Positions 6,101 through 12,513 of a stretch of 20,718 nucleotides of DNA are shown here, piece by piece. Source of the DNA: Bacteroidota bacterium (GTDB taxonomy: Bacteria > Bacteroidota > Bacteroidia > Chitinophagales > Chitinophagaceae); assembly GCA_023391015.1 (NCBI GenBank), contig JAEWBT010000097.1, forward strand, positions 1 through 20,718. Direction: 5' to 3'. How positions within the stretch are numbered: position 1 is the first letter of the stretch; each line of letters opens with the position of its first letter. The notes under the pieces were generated by a model. The model was not told the DNA's origin, made no database searches, and saw nothing but the letters and a program-made list of their open reading frames with translations. The position numbers and the translations under genes were made by a program.

Positions 6101-7948
6101 ATGTCTGACGCGATTAAGCACGAGTGCGGCGTGGCGTTTATCCGCCTCCGGAAACCCCTTTCTTTTTATCACCGCAAATACGGCACGGCTTTCTACGGCC
6201 TCAACAAGCTGTATCTGCTGATGGAAAAACAACACAACCGCGGCCAGGACGGCGCGGGCATTGCCACCCTGAAGCTCAACGTGCCCGCCGGCCACCAGTT
6301 TATGCACCGGCTGCGCCACTCCGGTGCCGGTGCTATCCAACGCATCTTCGGCGAAATCCAGGAAGAAGTGGCCGAAATGGAAAAGTCATACCCCGACATC
6401 CGCAACTACCCCGGCCTGCTCAAAGGCTACCTGCGCTTTATGGGTGAGGCGATGCTGGGCCACCTGCGCTACGGCACCCAGGGCCGCAACGATGTGGCCT
6501 TCTGCCACCCGTTCATCAAAGCCCATATCAACCCGGCACGCACCCTGACAATGGCCGGAAACTTCAACCTTGTCAACACCGAAGAGATTTTTTCTAAAAT
6601 CGAAAACCTTTCGGTGAGCGCCATGCGCGAAAGCGACCTCGGCGCCATGCTGGAATCGGTTTCGCACTACATTGGCCTCGCCGACGCGGCCAACCCCGAA
6701 GCCCTGGACCTGGAAGGCGTGCTGCGCGATGCCACCCGCTACTTCGACGGCGGTTATGTGGTGGGCGGATTGATTGGCAACGGCGACGCCTTTGTGCTGC
6801 GCGATGCCCACGGCATTCGTCCGGCATTCTATTACGAAGATGATGAAGTGGTGGTCGCCGCTTCAGAGCGCCCGGCCATCATGACGGCCTTCAACCTAAA
6901 GCTGGAAGACGTTCACGAACTGCGGCCCGGCAGCGCCCTGATCATCAACACCAAAGGCCAAACCTCCAACCCGCAGATTCAGGAAGAAAAACCCCGCACG
7001 GCCTGCTCGTTTGAACGGATTTATTTCTCCCGTGGCTCCGACGCCGATATTTATAAAGAAAGAAAGCAACTGGGCCGCAACCTGGCCGAGGCGGTGCTGG
7101 AAAAAGTAGGCCACAACCTCAAAGACACCATTGTTTCTTATATCCCCAACACGGCGGAAACGGCTTTTTACGGATTGATCAAAGGCATGGAAGCGTGGCT
7201 GAACGAGAAAAAGCTGCAACGTATCCGCGAGCGGCAGGGTACGATGACCGATGAAGAAATGCTGGAGCTTATCAGCCGCCGCGTCCGGATTGAGAAGATT
7301 GCAATCAAAGACGTAAAGCTCCGCACTTTTATCACCGAAGACTCGGCGCGCAATGAGATGGTGCAGCACGTCTACGATATTACCTATGGCACCGTGCGCC
7401 CCGGTATTGACAAGCTGGTGGTGATCGACGATTCTATCGTGCGCGGTACCACCCTGCGCGAAAGCATTATCCGGATGCTGGACCGGCTGGGACCGAAAAA
7501 GATTATCGTGGTGTCGTCTTCGCCCCAAATCCGCTACCCCGATTGCTATGGCATCGACATGAGCCGGATGGGCGATTTCGTGGCCTTCCAGGCGGCTGTG
7601 GCCCTGCTGAAAGACCGCGGTCAGGAAGCCTTGCTGGATACGATTTACCAGGAATGCAAGCTGGCCGAAGCCGAAGGCACGCTGACGGAAAAAAACTACG
7701 TACAGGAACTCTACGAGCCGTTTACCGACGCCGAAATCAGCCTCAAAATCGCCGAATTGCTGCGCGCCGACGACGTAACCGCCGAGGTGGATATTATCTA
7801 CCAAACTTTGGAAGGCCTCTACAGCGCCTGCCCCAATAACACCGGCGACTGGTATTTTACCGGAAACTACCCTACCCCCGGCGGCAACCGCGTGGCCAAT
7901 AAGGCCTACATGAACTGGGTGGAAGGCCGCGAGAAAAGAGGCTACTAA
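6101..7948 (+). CDS. purF: Long-form amidophosphoribosyltransferase (PurF-like)
   Basis: A 615-residue enzyme with an N-terminal class II (Ntn) glutamine amidotransferase domain and a C-terminal phosphoribosyltransferase domain, the layout of PurF, which makes 5-phosphoribosylamine from PRPP and glutamine in the first step of purine synthesis. The likely nucleophile is Cys9 in HECGVAFI, so a short leader MSDAIKHE would have to be removed. Other amidotransferase signs are NRGQDGAG (about 47-54), GHLRYGTQG and RDAHGIRP. The PRPP motif is VVIDDSIVRGTT (440-451), and a PurF-like DCYGIDMSRMG follows. It is over 100 residues longer than ordinary PurF, mainly from extra segments in both domains and a C-terminal tail. 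Such long forms are common in Bacteroidota beside a standard PurF, so this may be a paralogue with a distinct role. The ATG at 6101 was chosen over a TTG at 6080, which overlaps the -7 box. Confidence 0.85.
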   Translation: MSDAIKHECGVAFIRLRKPLSFYHRKYGTAFYGLNKLYLLMEKQHNRGQDGAGIATLKLNVPAGHQFMHRLRHSGAGAIQRIFGEIQEEVAEMEKSYPDIRNYPGLLKGYLRFMGEAMLGHLRYGTQGRNDVAFCHPFIKAHINPARTLTMAGNFNLVNTEEIFSKIENLSVSAMRESDLGAMLESVSHYIGLADAANPEALDLEGVLRDATRYFDGGYVVGGLIGNGDAFVLRDAHGIRPAFYYEDDEVVVAASERPAIMTAFNLKLEDVHELRPGSALIINTKGQTSNPQIQEEKPRTACSFERIYFSRGSDADIYKERKQLGRNLAEAVLEKVGHNLKDTIVSYIPNTAETAFYGLIKGMEAWLNEKKLQRIRERQGTMTDEEMLELISRRVRIEKIAIKDVKLRTFITEDSARNEMVQHVYDITYGTVRPGIDKLVVIDDSIVRGTTLRESIIRMLDRLGPKKIIVVSSSPQIRYPDCYGIDMSRMGDFVAFQAAVALLKDRGQEALLDTIYQECKLAEAEGTLTEKNYVQELYEPFTDAEISLKIAELLRADDVTAEVDIIYQTLEGLYSACPNNTGDWYFTGNYPTPGGNRVANKAYMNWVEGREKRGY

Positions 7949-8027
7949 ATTAATTGCGCAATTTCTTAATGCCTCCATTTCTCAATGGGTTTGAATCGGT
8001 GAGAATCCGGGGGAAATTTTTGAACGC

Positions 8028-8060
8028 GGATACAACGGATGAATATGGATGCCCACGGAT
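8028..8060. repeat. Helically phased GGAT repeat
   Basis: GGAT occurs at 8028, 8037, 8047 and 8057, spaced 9, 10 and 10 bp, with CGGAT in three of the four. The last copies enter the terminator stem after the purF-like gene. Strings of ACGGAT-type units are recurrent intergenic filler in several bacterial groups. Confidence 0.55.
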
Positions 8061-8082
8061 TTTATGGTCCGTGGGCATTTTT
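8050..8082 (+). terminator. Intrinsic terminator after the purF-like gene
   Basis: A perfect 10-bp stem, TGCCCACGGA (8050-8059) and TCCGTGGGCA (8068-8077), with an 8-nt loop, followed by TTTTT (8078-8082). It lies about 100 nt after the stop codon of the purF-like gene and separates it from fabD. Confidence 0.9.
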
Positions 8083-8112
8083 AATCTGTCTTCTGTCTGG
8101 GAAACCGAAGCT

Positions 8113-8181
8113 TCCAACGCCCGAAGGGCTCCAACATTTCCAACGCGCAGCTCCAACGTGAAACTCCAACGCCCAAAGGGC
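8113..8181. repeat. TCCAAC-hairpin repeat cluster upstream of fabD
   Basis: TCCAAC occurs at 8113, 8130, 8139, 8152 and 8165. Two copies are followed by small hairpins: GCCC-GAA-GGGC (8119-8129) and GCCC-AAA-GGGC (8171-8181). This is the same family as the larger cluster at 9084-9290. The cluster ends 14 nt before the fabD ATG, so it lies in or at the fabD promoter and leader. Confidence 0.75.
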
Positions 8182-8195
8182 CTATTTTCGCAACC

Positions 8196-9077
8196 ATGAA
8201 ACACGCATTTCTTTTTCCGGGACAGGGCGCGCAGGCCCCCGGCATGGGCAAGGCCCTCTACGACGGCAACGAAACAGCCAAAGAGCTTTTCGAACAGGCC
8301 AATGACATTCTGGGTTTTCGCATCACAGATGTAATGTTCAACGGCACTGAAGCCGACCTGAAGCAAACGCGCGTAACGCAGCCCGCCGTTTTCCTGCACT
8401 CGGTCATCAAGTTTGAAACCACCCCCGGCCTGAAACCTGATGCCGTGGCCGGCCATTCGCTCGGTGAATTTTCCGCACTGGTAGCCAGCCGCGTGTTGAC
8501 CTTTGAAGATGGCCTGCGCCTGGTGGCCCGCCGTGCTGAAGCCATGCAACGTGCCTGCGAAATGCAGCCGTCCACCATGGGCGCGGTATTGGGCTTGGAA
8601 GATGCAATCGTGGAAGAAGTCTGTGCCGGAATTGAAGGGGATGTTGTGGTGGCAGCCAACTACAACTGCCCCGGTCAGCTGGTGATTTCCGGAACACAGA
8701 CGGGTGTAGAAGAAGCCTGCAACCGCCTGAAGGCCGCCGGTGCCAAGCGCGCTTTAATCCTGCCCGTTGGGGGTGCCTTCCACAGCCCGCTGATGGAGCC
8801 TGCCAAGGAAGAGCTGGCGGCCGCTATTCAGGCCACCGACTTCTCCAACCCCACGTGCCCGATCTACCAAAACGTGGACGCGCACCCCTACATCACCCCG
8901 GCTGAAATCCGCCAAAACCTCATTAACCAACTCACCGCTCCGGTGCGCTGGACCCAAACCATCCGCAAAATGGTGGAAAACGGCGTGACCCAGTTTACCG
9001 AAGTTGGCCCCGGAACAGTACTGGCAGGATTGGTGAAAAAAATTGCAAAGGACATTCCGGTAGAATCCATTTCGTAG
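8196..9077 (+). CDS. fabD: Malonyl-CoA:ACP transacylase
   Basis: A 293-residue enzyme that moves malonyl groups from CoA to acyl carrier protein to feed fatty-acid synthesis in the cytoplasm. The N-terminal FPGQGAQAPGMG (7-18) contains the oxyanion-loop glutamine. The catalytic serine is Ser88 in GHSLGE (86-91), the conserved arginine lies in RRAEAMQ (112-118), and the catalytic histidine is His196 in AFHSPLM. NYNCPGQLVISG and the C-terminal EVGPGTVLAGL are also family typical. Length is normal. The ATG at 8196 follows TATTTTCG (8183-8190), a 7/8 match to the -7 box only 5 nt upstream, suggesting a very short or leaderless transcript. It is flanked on both sides by TCCAAY-hairpin repeats. No other fab gene is adjacent. 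Confidence 0.96.
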   Translation: MKHAFLFPGQGAQAPGMGKALYDGNETAKELFEQANDILGFRITDVMFNGTEADLKQTRVTQPAVFLHSVIKFETTPGLKPDAVAGHSLGEFSALVASRVLTFEDGLRLVARRAEAMQRACEMQPSTMGAVLGLEDAIVEEVCAGIEGDVVVAANYNCPGQLVISGTQTGVEEACNRLKAAGAKRALILPVGGAFHSPLMEPAKEELAAAIQATDFSNPTCPIYQNVDAHPYITPAEIRQNLINQLTAPVRWTQTIRKMVENGVTQFTEVGPGTVLAGLVKKIAKDIPVESIS

Positions 9078-9083
9078 AAAGGA

Positions 9084-9290
9084 ATTGGACGCCGCTTTCG
9101 GCGGAATTGGACGCTGCTTTGCAGCATTGGACTTTGCTTCGCAAAATTGGAAAATTGCAGATTCGCATCTATTCATTTCATCAATGCCGAGGGCGTCCAA
9201 TGGCTTCAGTCGTCCAACGCTCCAATGGCGAAGCCGTCCAATTGCCGAAGGCAGTCCAATTCTCCAATTCCCGCGCAGCGGGAGTCCAAT
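9084..9290. repeat. TCCAAT-hairpin repeat cluster, two opposed arms, upstream of vapBC
   Basis: The left arm has ATTGGA at 9084, 9106, 9126 and 9146 (spacings 22, 20, 20). The right arm has TCCAAT or TCCAAC at 9196, 9213, 9221, 9237, 9255, 9263 and 9285. Between copies lie small hairpins with different sequences but kept pairing: GCTGC-TTT-GCAGC, TTTGC-TTC-GCAAA, GGC-GAA-GCC, TGCC-GAA-GGCA and TCCCGC-GCA-GCGGGA. The cluster fills the whole gap between the fabD stop and the vapB start. Open frames across it are artefacts of the repeat. Confidence 0.85.
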
Positions 9291-9298
9291 CTCACTCC

Positions 9299-9565
9299 AT
9301 GCGTTCCCCTCTCACTCCTGACCACAAAATCGCCCTGCCCGAAGCCGTAATCCGGCAGCTGGATCTGCGGGTGGGTATGCCTTTTCAGATTTTTGTGGAC
9401 GGCAACCAGATCACCCTGCAACCGCTCAACGACGCGTACTTTGCCACCCTGCGCGGCGTTTTGATTGGCGAAGGGCTTTCGGCTGAAACCGTGCGGGAAG
9501 ACAAGCTGGCCCAGCGCGCCTTTGAAGAACAAAAGTTAGATCGTACGCTACCTTCCAAACCATGA
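9299..9565 (+). CDS. vapB: VapB-type antitoxin, AbrB-like
   Basis: An 88-residue probable antitoxin. Residues about 5-45 (LTPDHKIALPEAVIRQLDLRVGMPF, interrupted here, then IFVDGNQITLQPL) match the AbrB/SpoVT swapped-hairpin DNA-binding fold: a short strand, IALPEAVIRQLDL, and a final ITLQPL strand. The acidic and basic C-terminal half (about 58-88) would cover the toxin. The ATG at 9299 is preferred because all upstream in-frame sequence lies in the repeat cluster and has no protein character. It overlaps vapC by 4 nt (ATGA), the usual arrangement for translational coupling. By analogy, the VapBC complex would repress its own promoter, which here must lie in or next to the repeat cluster. Confidence 0.85.
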   Translation: MRSPLTPDHKIALPEAVIRQLDLRVGMPFQIFVDGNQITLQPLNDAYFATLRGVLIGEGLSAETVREDKLAQRAFEEQKLDRTLPSKP

Positions 9566-9969
9566 ACCACCTGATTTTTGACAGTAGTGCCCTTGTGGCT
9601 TATCTCCTGGACGCGCCCGGCGGCCAGGTGGTGGAAGAATGGCTGGAGCGCCTCGTGGGCGAAACCGAAATGCAGGGTTTGATGTGTACGTTGGCCGTCG
9701 GCGAAGTCTATCATATGGCGATGCGCCGTAAAAATGAGCAGGCCGCTGAGCGCGCCTTACGGGCCATCAGCTCGCTGCCCCTCACGATTGTAGCGCCCGA
9801 CCTAGAGCTTTCTATCGCTGCCGCCCGCCTCAAAGCCACCCACGCCATTTCCTATGTGGATGCGTTTTCCGCAGCCCTCGCTATTGAACACAAAGGCCTC
9901 CTGCTGGCCACCGACCCGGTGTTTGAGGAGTTGGCCAATGTTCCCTACTTTTCGGTTCAATACCTGTAG
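9562..9969 (+). CDS. vapC: VapC-type PIN-domain toxin (ribonuclease)
   Basis: A 135-residue PIN-domain protein, the expected toxin partner of the preceding VapB. VapC toxins are Mg2+-dependent RNases that usually cut tRNA or rRNA and stop translation. The four acidic PIN positions are all present: Asp7 (FDSSALVAYL), Glu48 (AVGEVYH), Asp100 (SYVDAFSAALA) and Asp118 (LLATDPVFEEL), so it should be active. The length is typical. The start codon overlaps the vapB stop. The TAG stop codon (9967-9969) lies inside a GTAGAGAC palindrome that also forms a terminator-like hairpin. The RNA target cannot be inferred from the sequence. Confidence 0.92.
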   Translation: MNHLIFDSSALVAYLLDAPGGQVVEEWLERLVGETEMQGLMCTLAVGEVYHMAMRRKNEQAAERALRAISSLPLTIVAPDLELSIAAARLKATHAISYVDAFSAALAIEHKGLLLATDPVFEELANVPYFSVQYL

Positions 9970-9995
9970 AGACGCCCAACCTGGGCGTCTTTTAC
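9966..9995 (+). terminator. Terminator-like GTAGAGAC palindrome at the vapC stop
   Basis: AGACGCCCA (9970-9978) pairs with TGGGCGTCT (9982-9990) around a 3-nt loop, and the stem is followed by TTT. The outer sequence GTAGAGAC at 9966 matches the dispersed palindrome family seen at 5906. The repeat supplies the last two bases of the vapC stop context and probably ends the vapBC transcript. Confidence 0.7.
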
Positions 9996-10025
9996 AAAAG
10001 CGTCCCACGGAATTTTCTTGAGGAG

Positions 10026-10050
10026 AGAGACGCCCAAATTGGGCGTCTCT
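10026..10050. repeat. AGAGACGCCCAA palindrome
   Basis: AGAGACGCCCAA (10026-10037) and TTGGGCGTCTCT (10039-10050) form a perfect 12-bp stem with a single unpaired base. It is a second copy of the palindrome at the vapC stop, 31 nt downstream, with the same inner GCCCA arm. Confidence 0.8.
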
Positions 10051-10126
10051 ACGTGGGTCGCGTGATTTTTCCGGAAATCGGGAACTTTGCCGCTCTATTT
10101 TTCTTAAAAAAACCACTTAAAATAAA

Positions 10127-11320
10127 ATGACTGTTTACGTTATAGACGCCATCCGCACCCCTATCGGAAAATACGGTGGGGCACTGGCCGCAGTACGCCC
10201 CGATGATATGCTCGCCGGATTGCTCAAAGCCCTCCAGGAGCGCAACCCCAATGTAGATTTTTCTGTGCTGGAAGACGTGATCATCGGCGCGGCCAACCAG
10301 GCCGGCGAAGACAACCGCAATGTGGCCCGCATGGCCGCCCTGATGGCCGGACTTCCCGAAACCGCCGGTGGCACCACCGTAAACCGCCTTTGCGCGTCCG
10401 GACTGGACGCGATTATGACGGCAGCCCGCGCCCTGCAATGCGGCGACGGCGACCTCTACATTGCCGGTGGCGTGGAAAGCATGAGCCGCGCCCCCTTTGT
10501 AATGGGCAAAGCCGACAGCGCGTTTGGCCGCGGGCAGCAAATGCACGACACCACTATGGGCTGGCGCTTTACCAACCCCGAAATGGAAAAAGCCGGCTAT
10601 ACCGATTCTATGGGTCAAACAGCGGAAAACGTCGCGGCTAAGTACGGCGTTTCGCGGGAAGCGCAGGACGCTTTCGCCGCCAAAACCCAAGAGAAATACG
10701 CGCAGGCCCATGCCGAAGGCGCTTTTGAAAAAGAAATTATTCCTGTAAAAATTCCCGGAAAAAAAGGCACGTTTACGGAGGTTTCCAAAGACGAACATCC
10801 GCGCCTTTCTACCGCCGAGCAATTGGCCGGCCTGAAGCCTGCTTTTGTGAAAGAAGGCAGCGTAACCGCCGGAAACAGCAGCGGTATCAACGACGGCGCA
10901 AGCGTGTTGTTGCTGGCTTCGGAAGCATACGTTCAGAAACACAACCTAAAGCCGATTGCCAAAGTGGTTTCGATGGCGGTAGCCGGTGTGGAGCCGAAGT
11001 ACATGGGCATGGGGCCGGTTCCGGCCATGCAAAAAGCCCTCAAACGCGCCGGGCTGGAAGCACAGGATCTGGATTTGGTGGAGCTCAACGAAGCCTTCGC
11101 AGCGCAGGCCATCCCGTGTATTGCAGAGCTGGGACTGGACGCCGAAAAAGTAAACATCCACGGCGGTGCCATTGCACTCGGTCACCCGCTGGGTTGCAGC
11201 GGCGCGCGGATTTCCACCACGCTGTTACATGCGCTTCAGAAAACGGGCGGCAAATATGGCGCAGCATCTATGTGCGTAGGCGTGGGTCAGGGCGCGGCGG
11301 TGATTTATGAGCGGGTATAA
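10127..11320 (+). CDS. Thiolase, probably 3-oxoadipyl-CoA / acetyl-CoA acyltransferase
   Basis: A 397-residue thiolase. Thiolases split 3-ketoacyl-CoA with CoA to release acetyl-CoA. The catalytic residues are Cys89 in NRLCASGLDA, His353 in GHPLGCSGAR, and Cys383 in SMCVGVGQG. The N-terminus, VIDAIRTPIGKYGGALAAVR, and the segments NQAGEDNRNVARMA, GGVESMSRAPFVMGKA and TTMGWRFTNP closely follow the PcaF/PaaJ type (3-oxoadipyl-CoA thiolase) as I recall it. A general acetyl-CoA C-acyltransferase role in fatty-acid oxidation is also possible. No other beta-ketoadipate or phenylacetate gene is adjacent, so the substrate remains open. GAACTTTG (10082-10089) is a possible -7 box 37 nt before the ATG. 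Its 3' side runs straight into the 21-bp array. Confidence 0.93.
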   Translation: MTVYVIDAIRTPIGKYGGALAAVRPDDMLAGLLKALQERNPNVDFSVLEDVIIGAANQAGEDNRNVARMAALMAGLPETAGGTTVNRLCASGLDAIMTAARALQCGDGDLYIAGGVESMSRAPFVMGKADSAFGRGQQMHDTTMGWRFTNPEMEKAGYTDSMGQTAENVAAKYGVSREAQDAFAAKTQEKYAQAHAEGAFEKEIIPVKIPGKKGTFTEVSKDEHPRLSTAEQLAGLKPAFVKEGSVTAGNSSGINDGASVLLLASEAYVQKHNLKPIAKVVSMAVAGVEPKYMGMGPVPAMQKALKRAGLEAQDLDLVELNEAFAAQAIPCIAELGLDAEKVNIHGGAIALGHPLGCSGARISTTLLHALQKTGGKYGAASMCVGVGQGAAVIYERV

Positions 11321-11333
11321 AAAAGGAACAGCC

Positions 11334-11701
11334 TTGTAAAGAGCAAAAAGAGCGTTGCAGGCGCAGAAATAGCATTGCAAACAGGATAAATGTCCTTGTA
11401 ACGATGCTAAACAGCTTTGCAAGACCGAGAAACGGTATTGTAACATCCAGAAATGACATTGCAACGCCCAGAAGCGGCATTGTAATGATAGGAAATGGCA
11501 TTGTAGCATTACAATGCCATTTTTCATGTTACAACACCCCGTTTTGGTATTGCAATCCTGTTTCTAAGTCTTGCAATAGTATTTTTTGTTGTTACAACAT
11601 TGTTTTTGGAATTGCAATGCTATTTTTTGTTATTGCAATGCATTATTTTTGTATTGCAAGGCTATTTTCTGTTGAATCGGGATGGTTTTCGGGCCTTGCA
11701 A
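11334..11701. repeat. Array of TTGCAA-type sites at 21-bp spacing, two opposed arms
   Basis: Eighteen TTGYAA/TTRCAA-type hexamers lie at a near-constant 21-bp pitch. The left arm has 9, starting at 11334, 11355, 11375, 11396, 11417, 11438, 11459, 11480 and 11501. The right arm has 11509, 11529, 11550, 11571, 11592, 11612, 11633, 11654, then one poor slot, and 11696. The segments between sites are similar within an arm (AGAAATGG-like on the left, TGTTTTT-like on the right) and reverse-complementary between arms, so the array is inverted about position 11508. Spacing of two helical turns places every site on the same face of the DNA. It occupies nearly the whole gap between the thiolase and the next gene. 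Confidence 0.88.
11493..11524 (+). terminator. Hairpin at the centre of the 21-bp array
   Basis: AAATGGCATTGTA (11493-11505) and TACAATGCCATTT (11510-11522) form a perfect 13-bp stem with a 4-nt loop, and the right arm runs into TTTT (11521-11524). It is the symmetry centre of the array and could end the thiolase transcript. Confidence 0.5.
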
Positions 11702-11721
11702 GAAGCTTTCTTTTTTCTCCT

Positions 11722-12411
11722 ATGAATCCTCCCCAAAAAGCCGCCAAAAACCGCAAGCAGAAAAGCGATTACGAAACGATGGACGCGTTTTTGGCGCGCG
11801 CGGCAACGGCTCTGACCAACGCGCAGCTACCCGCTATTGCCCCCCTGCTGGCGGCCCGCAGCATTACGGTGGCCGACCTGAAGGCCCGCCTTGCAGATGT
11901 GGAGCAGGTGCGCCGCCTGAACCAAGCGCAGCAGCTCGCCTATGGCGAGCAGTTTGAAGCAACGCAGCAGTTTGAAAAGGCCCGGAAGCGGGCAGCAGAA
12001 GACTATGGAGATGCGCGCAAGCTGGCGAAGGTTGCGTTTCGGAAGGATGTGGCAGCCCAAACGGCGCTGGGCCTCCATGTGCGGAAGGCCCGCACACAGA
12101 GCGATTTCATCAGTCAGGGAAAGCTGTTTTATGAAAACGCGCTGGCCAGCGCGGGTTACACCGCTGCGCTGGCTGCAAAGGGCGTAACGCGGGCCGATTT
12201 GCAGGCAGGCAAGCTTGCTTTTGAGAACCTGCCCGCGATGGGCGCAGCCCAGAAAAAGAAAATGGGGGATGCGCAGCATGCGACCAAGGCGCGCAACCGG
12301 GCCTTTGCTGTTTTGGAGGAGTGGATGGCCGATTTTTATGCCACAGTGCGGGTGGCGTTGCGCAAGCATGGCCAACTAATGGAGCAGTTGGGGATGGTGG
12401 TGCCTTCGTAG
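11722..12411 (+). CDS. Uncharacterised helical protein with an internal duplication
   Basis: A 229-residue soluble, alpha-helical, basic protein with no signal peptide, membrane segment or catalytic motif. It consists of two similar halves, about residues 21-118 and 133-227. Matching parts include AAARSITVADLKA (43-55, first half) with AAKGVTRADLQA (151-162), GEQFEAT (75-81) with GDAQHAT (182-188), and AKVAFRK (102-108) with VRVALRK (209-215). The ending, ALRKHGQLMEQLGMVV, resembles from memory the C-termini of an uncharacterised Bacteroidota protein family; this was not checked. The ATG at 11722 is chosen because the upstream in-frame codons are all array. The reading frame stays open through the right arm and part of the left (from 11404), so a longer product cannot be formally excluded. 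The gene starts 20 nt after the last TTGCAA site of the array, so it is the likeliest target of any control by that array. Confidence 0.75.
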   Translation: MNPPQKAAKNRKQKSDYETMDAFLARAATALTNAQLPAIAPLLAARSITVADLKARLADVEQVRRLNQAQQLAYGEQFEATQQFEKARKRAAEDYGDARKLAKVAFRKDVAAQTALGLHVRKARTQSDFISQGKLFYENALASAGYTAALAAKGVTRADLQAGKLAFENLPAMGAAQKKKMGDAQHATKARNRAFAVLEEWMADFYATVRVALRKHGQLMEQLGMVVPS

Positions 12412-12513
12412 GGAAGGGACCTTTGCCGTGGGCCTTCCCTGCCCCTCCGTTTCCGCAGGAGCGGGCGTGTACCGGCAGGTGGACTAAGCAGCAGGCACCT
12501 TTTTGCAGAAACC

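Noticed and set aside
6896..7978. Long minus-strand ORF inside the purF-like gene
   Set aside because: An antisense shadow of a well-supported coding region, with no motif of its own.
9107..9298. N-terminal extension of the vapB frame by 64 codons
   Set aside because: The added part is a translation of the TCCAAT-hairpin repeats and has no protein character; MRSPLTPDHKIALP fits the AbrB-like family start.
11225..11527. Minus-strand ORF with LQCHF-type heptads
   Set aside because: It is read entirely through the 21-bp array and the end of the thiolase gene; its openness follows from the repeat length. Kept as a finding, not called as a gene.
11334..11701. CRISPR array
   Set aside because: The unit is 21 bp with a 6-bp core and similar, not unique, intervening sequence; orientation inverts in the middle, and no cas gene is present.
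12405..12455. Possible terminator GGGAAGG/CCTTCCC after the duplicated helical protein gene
   Set aside because: A 7-bp stem with a loop of about 15 nt and no T tract; too weak to call.
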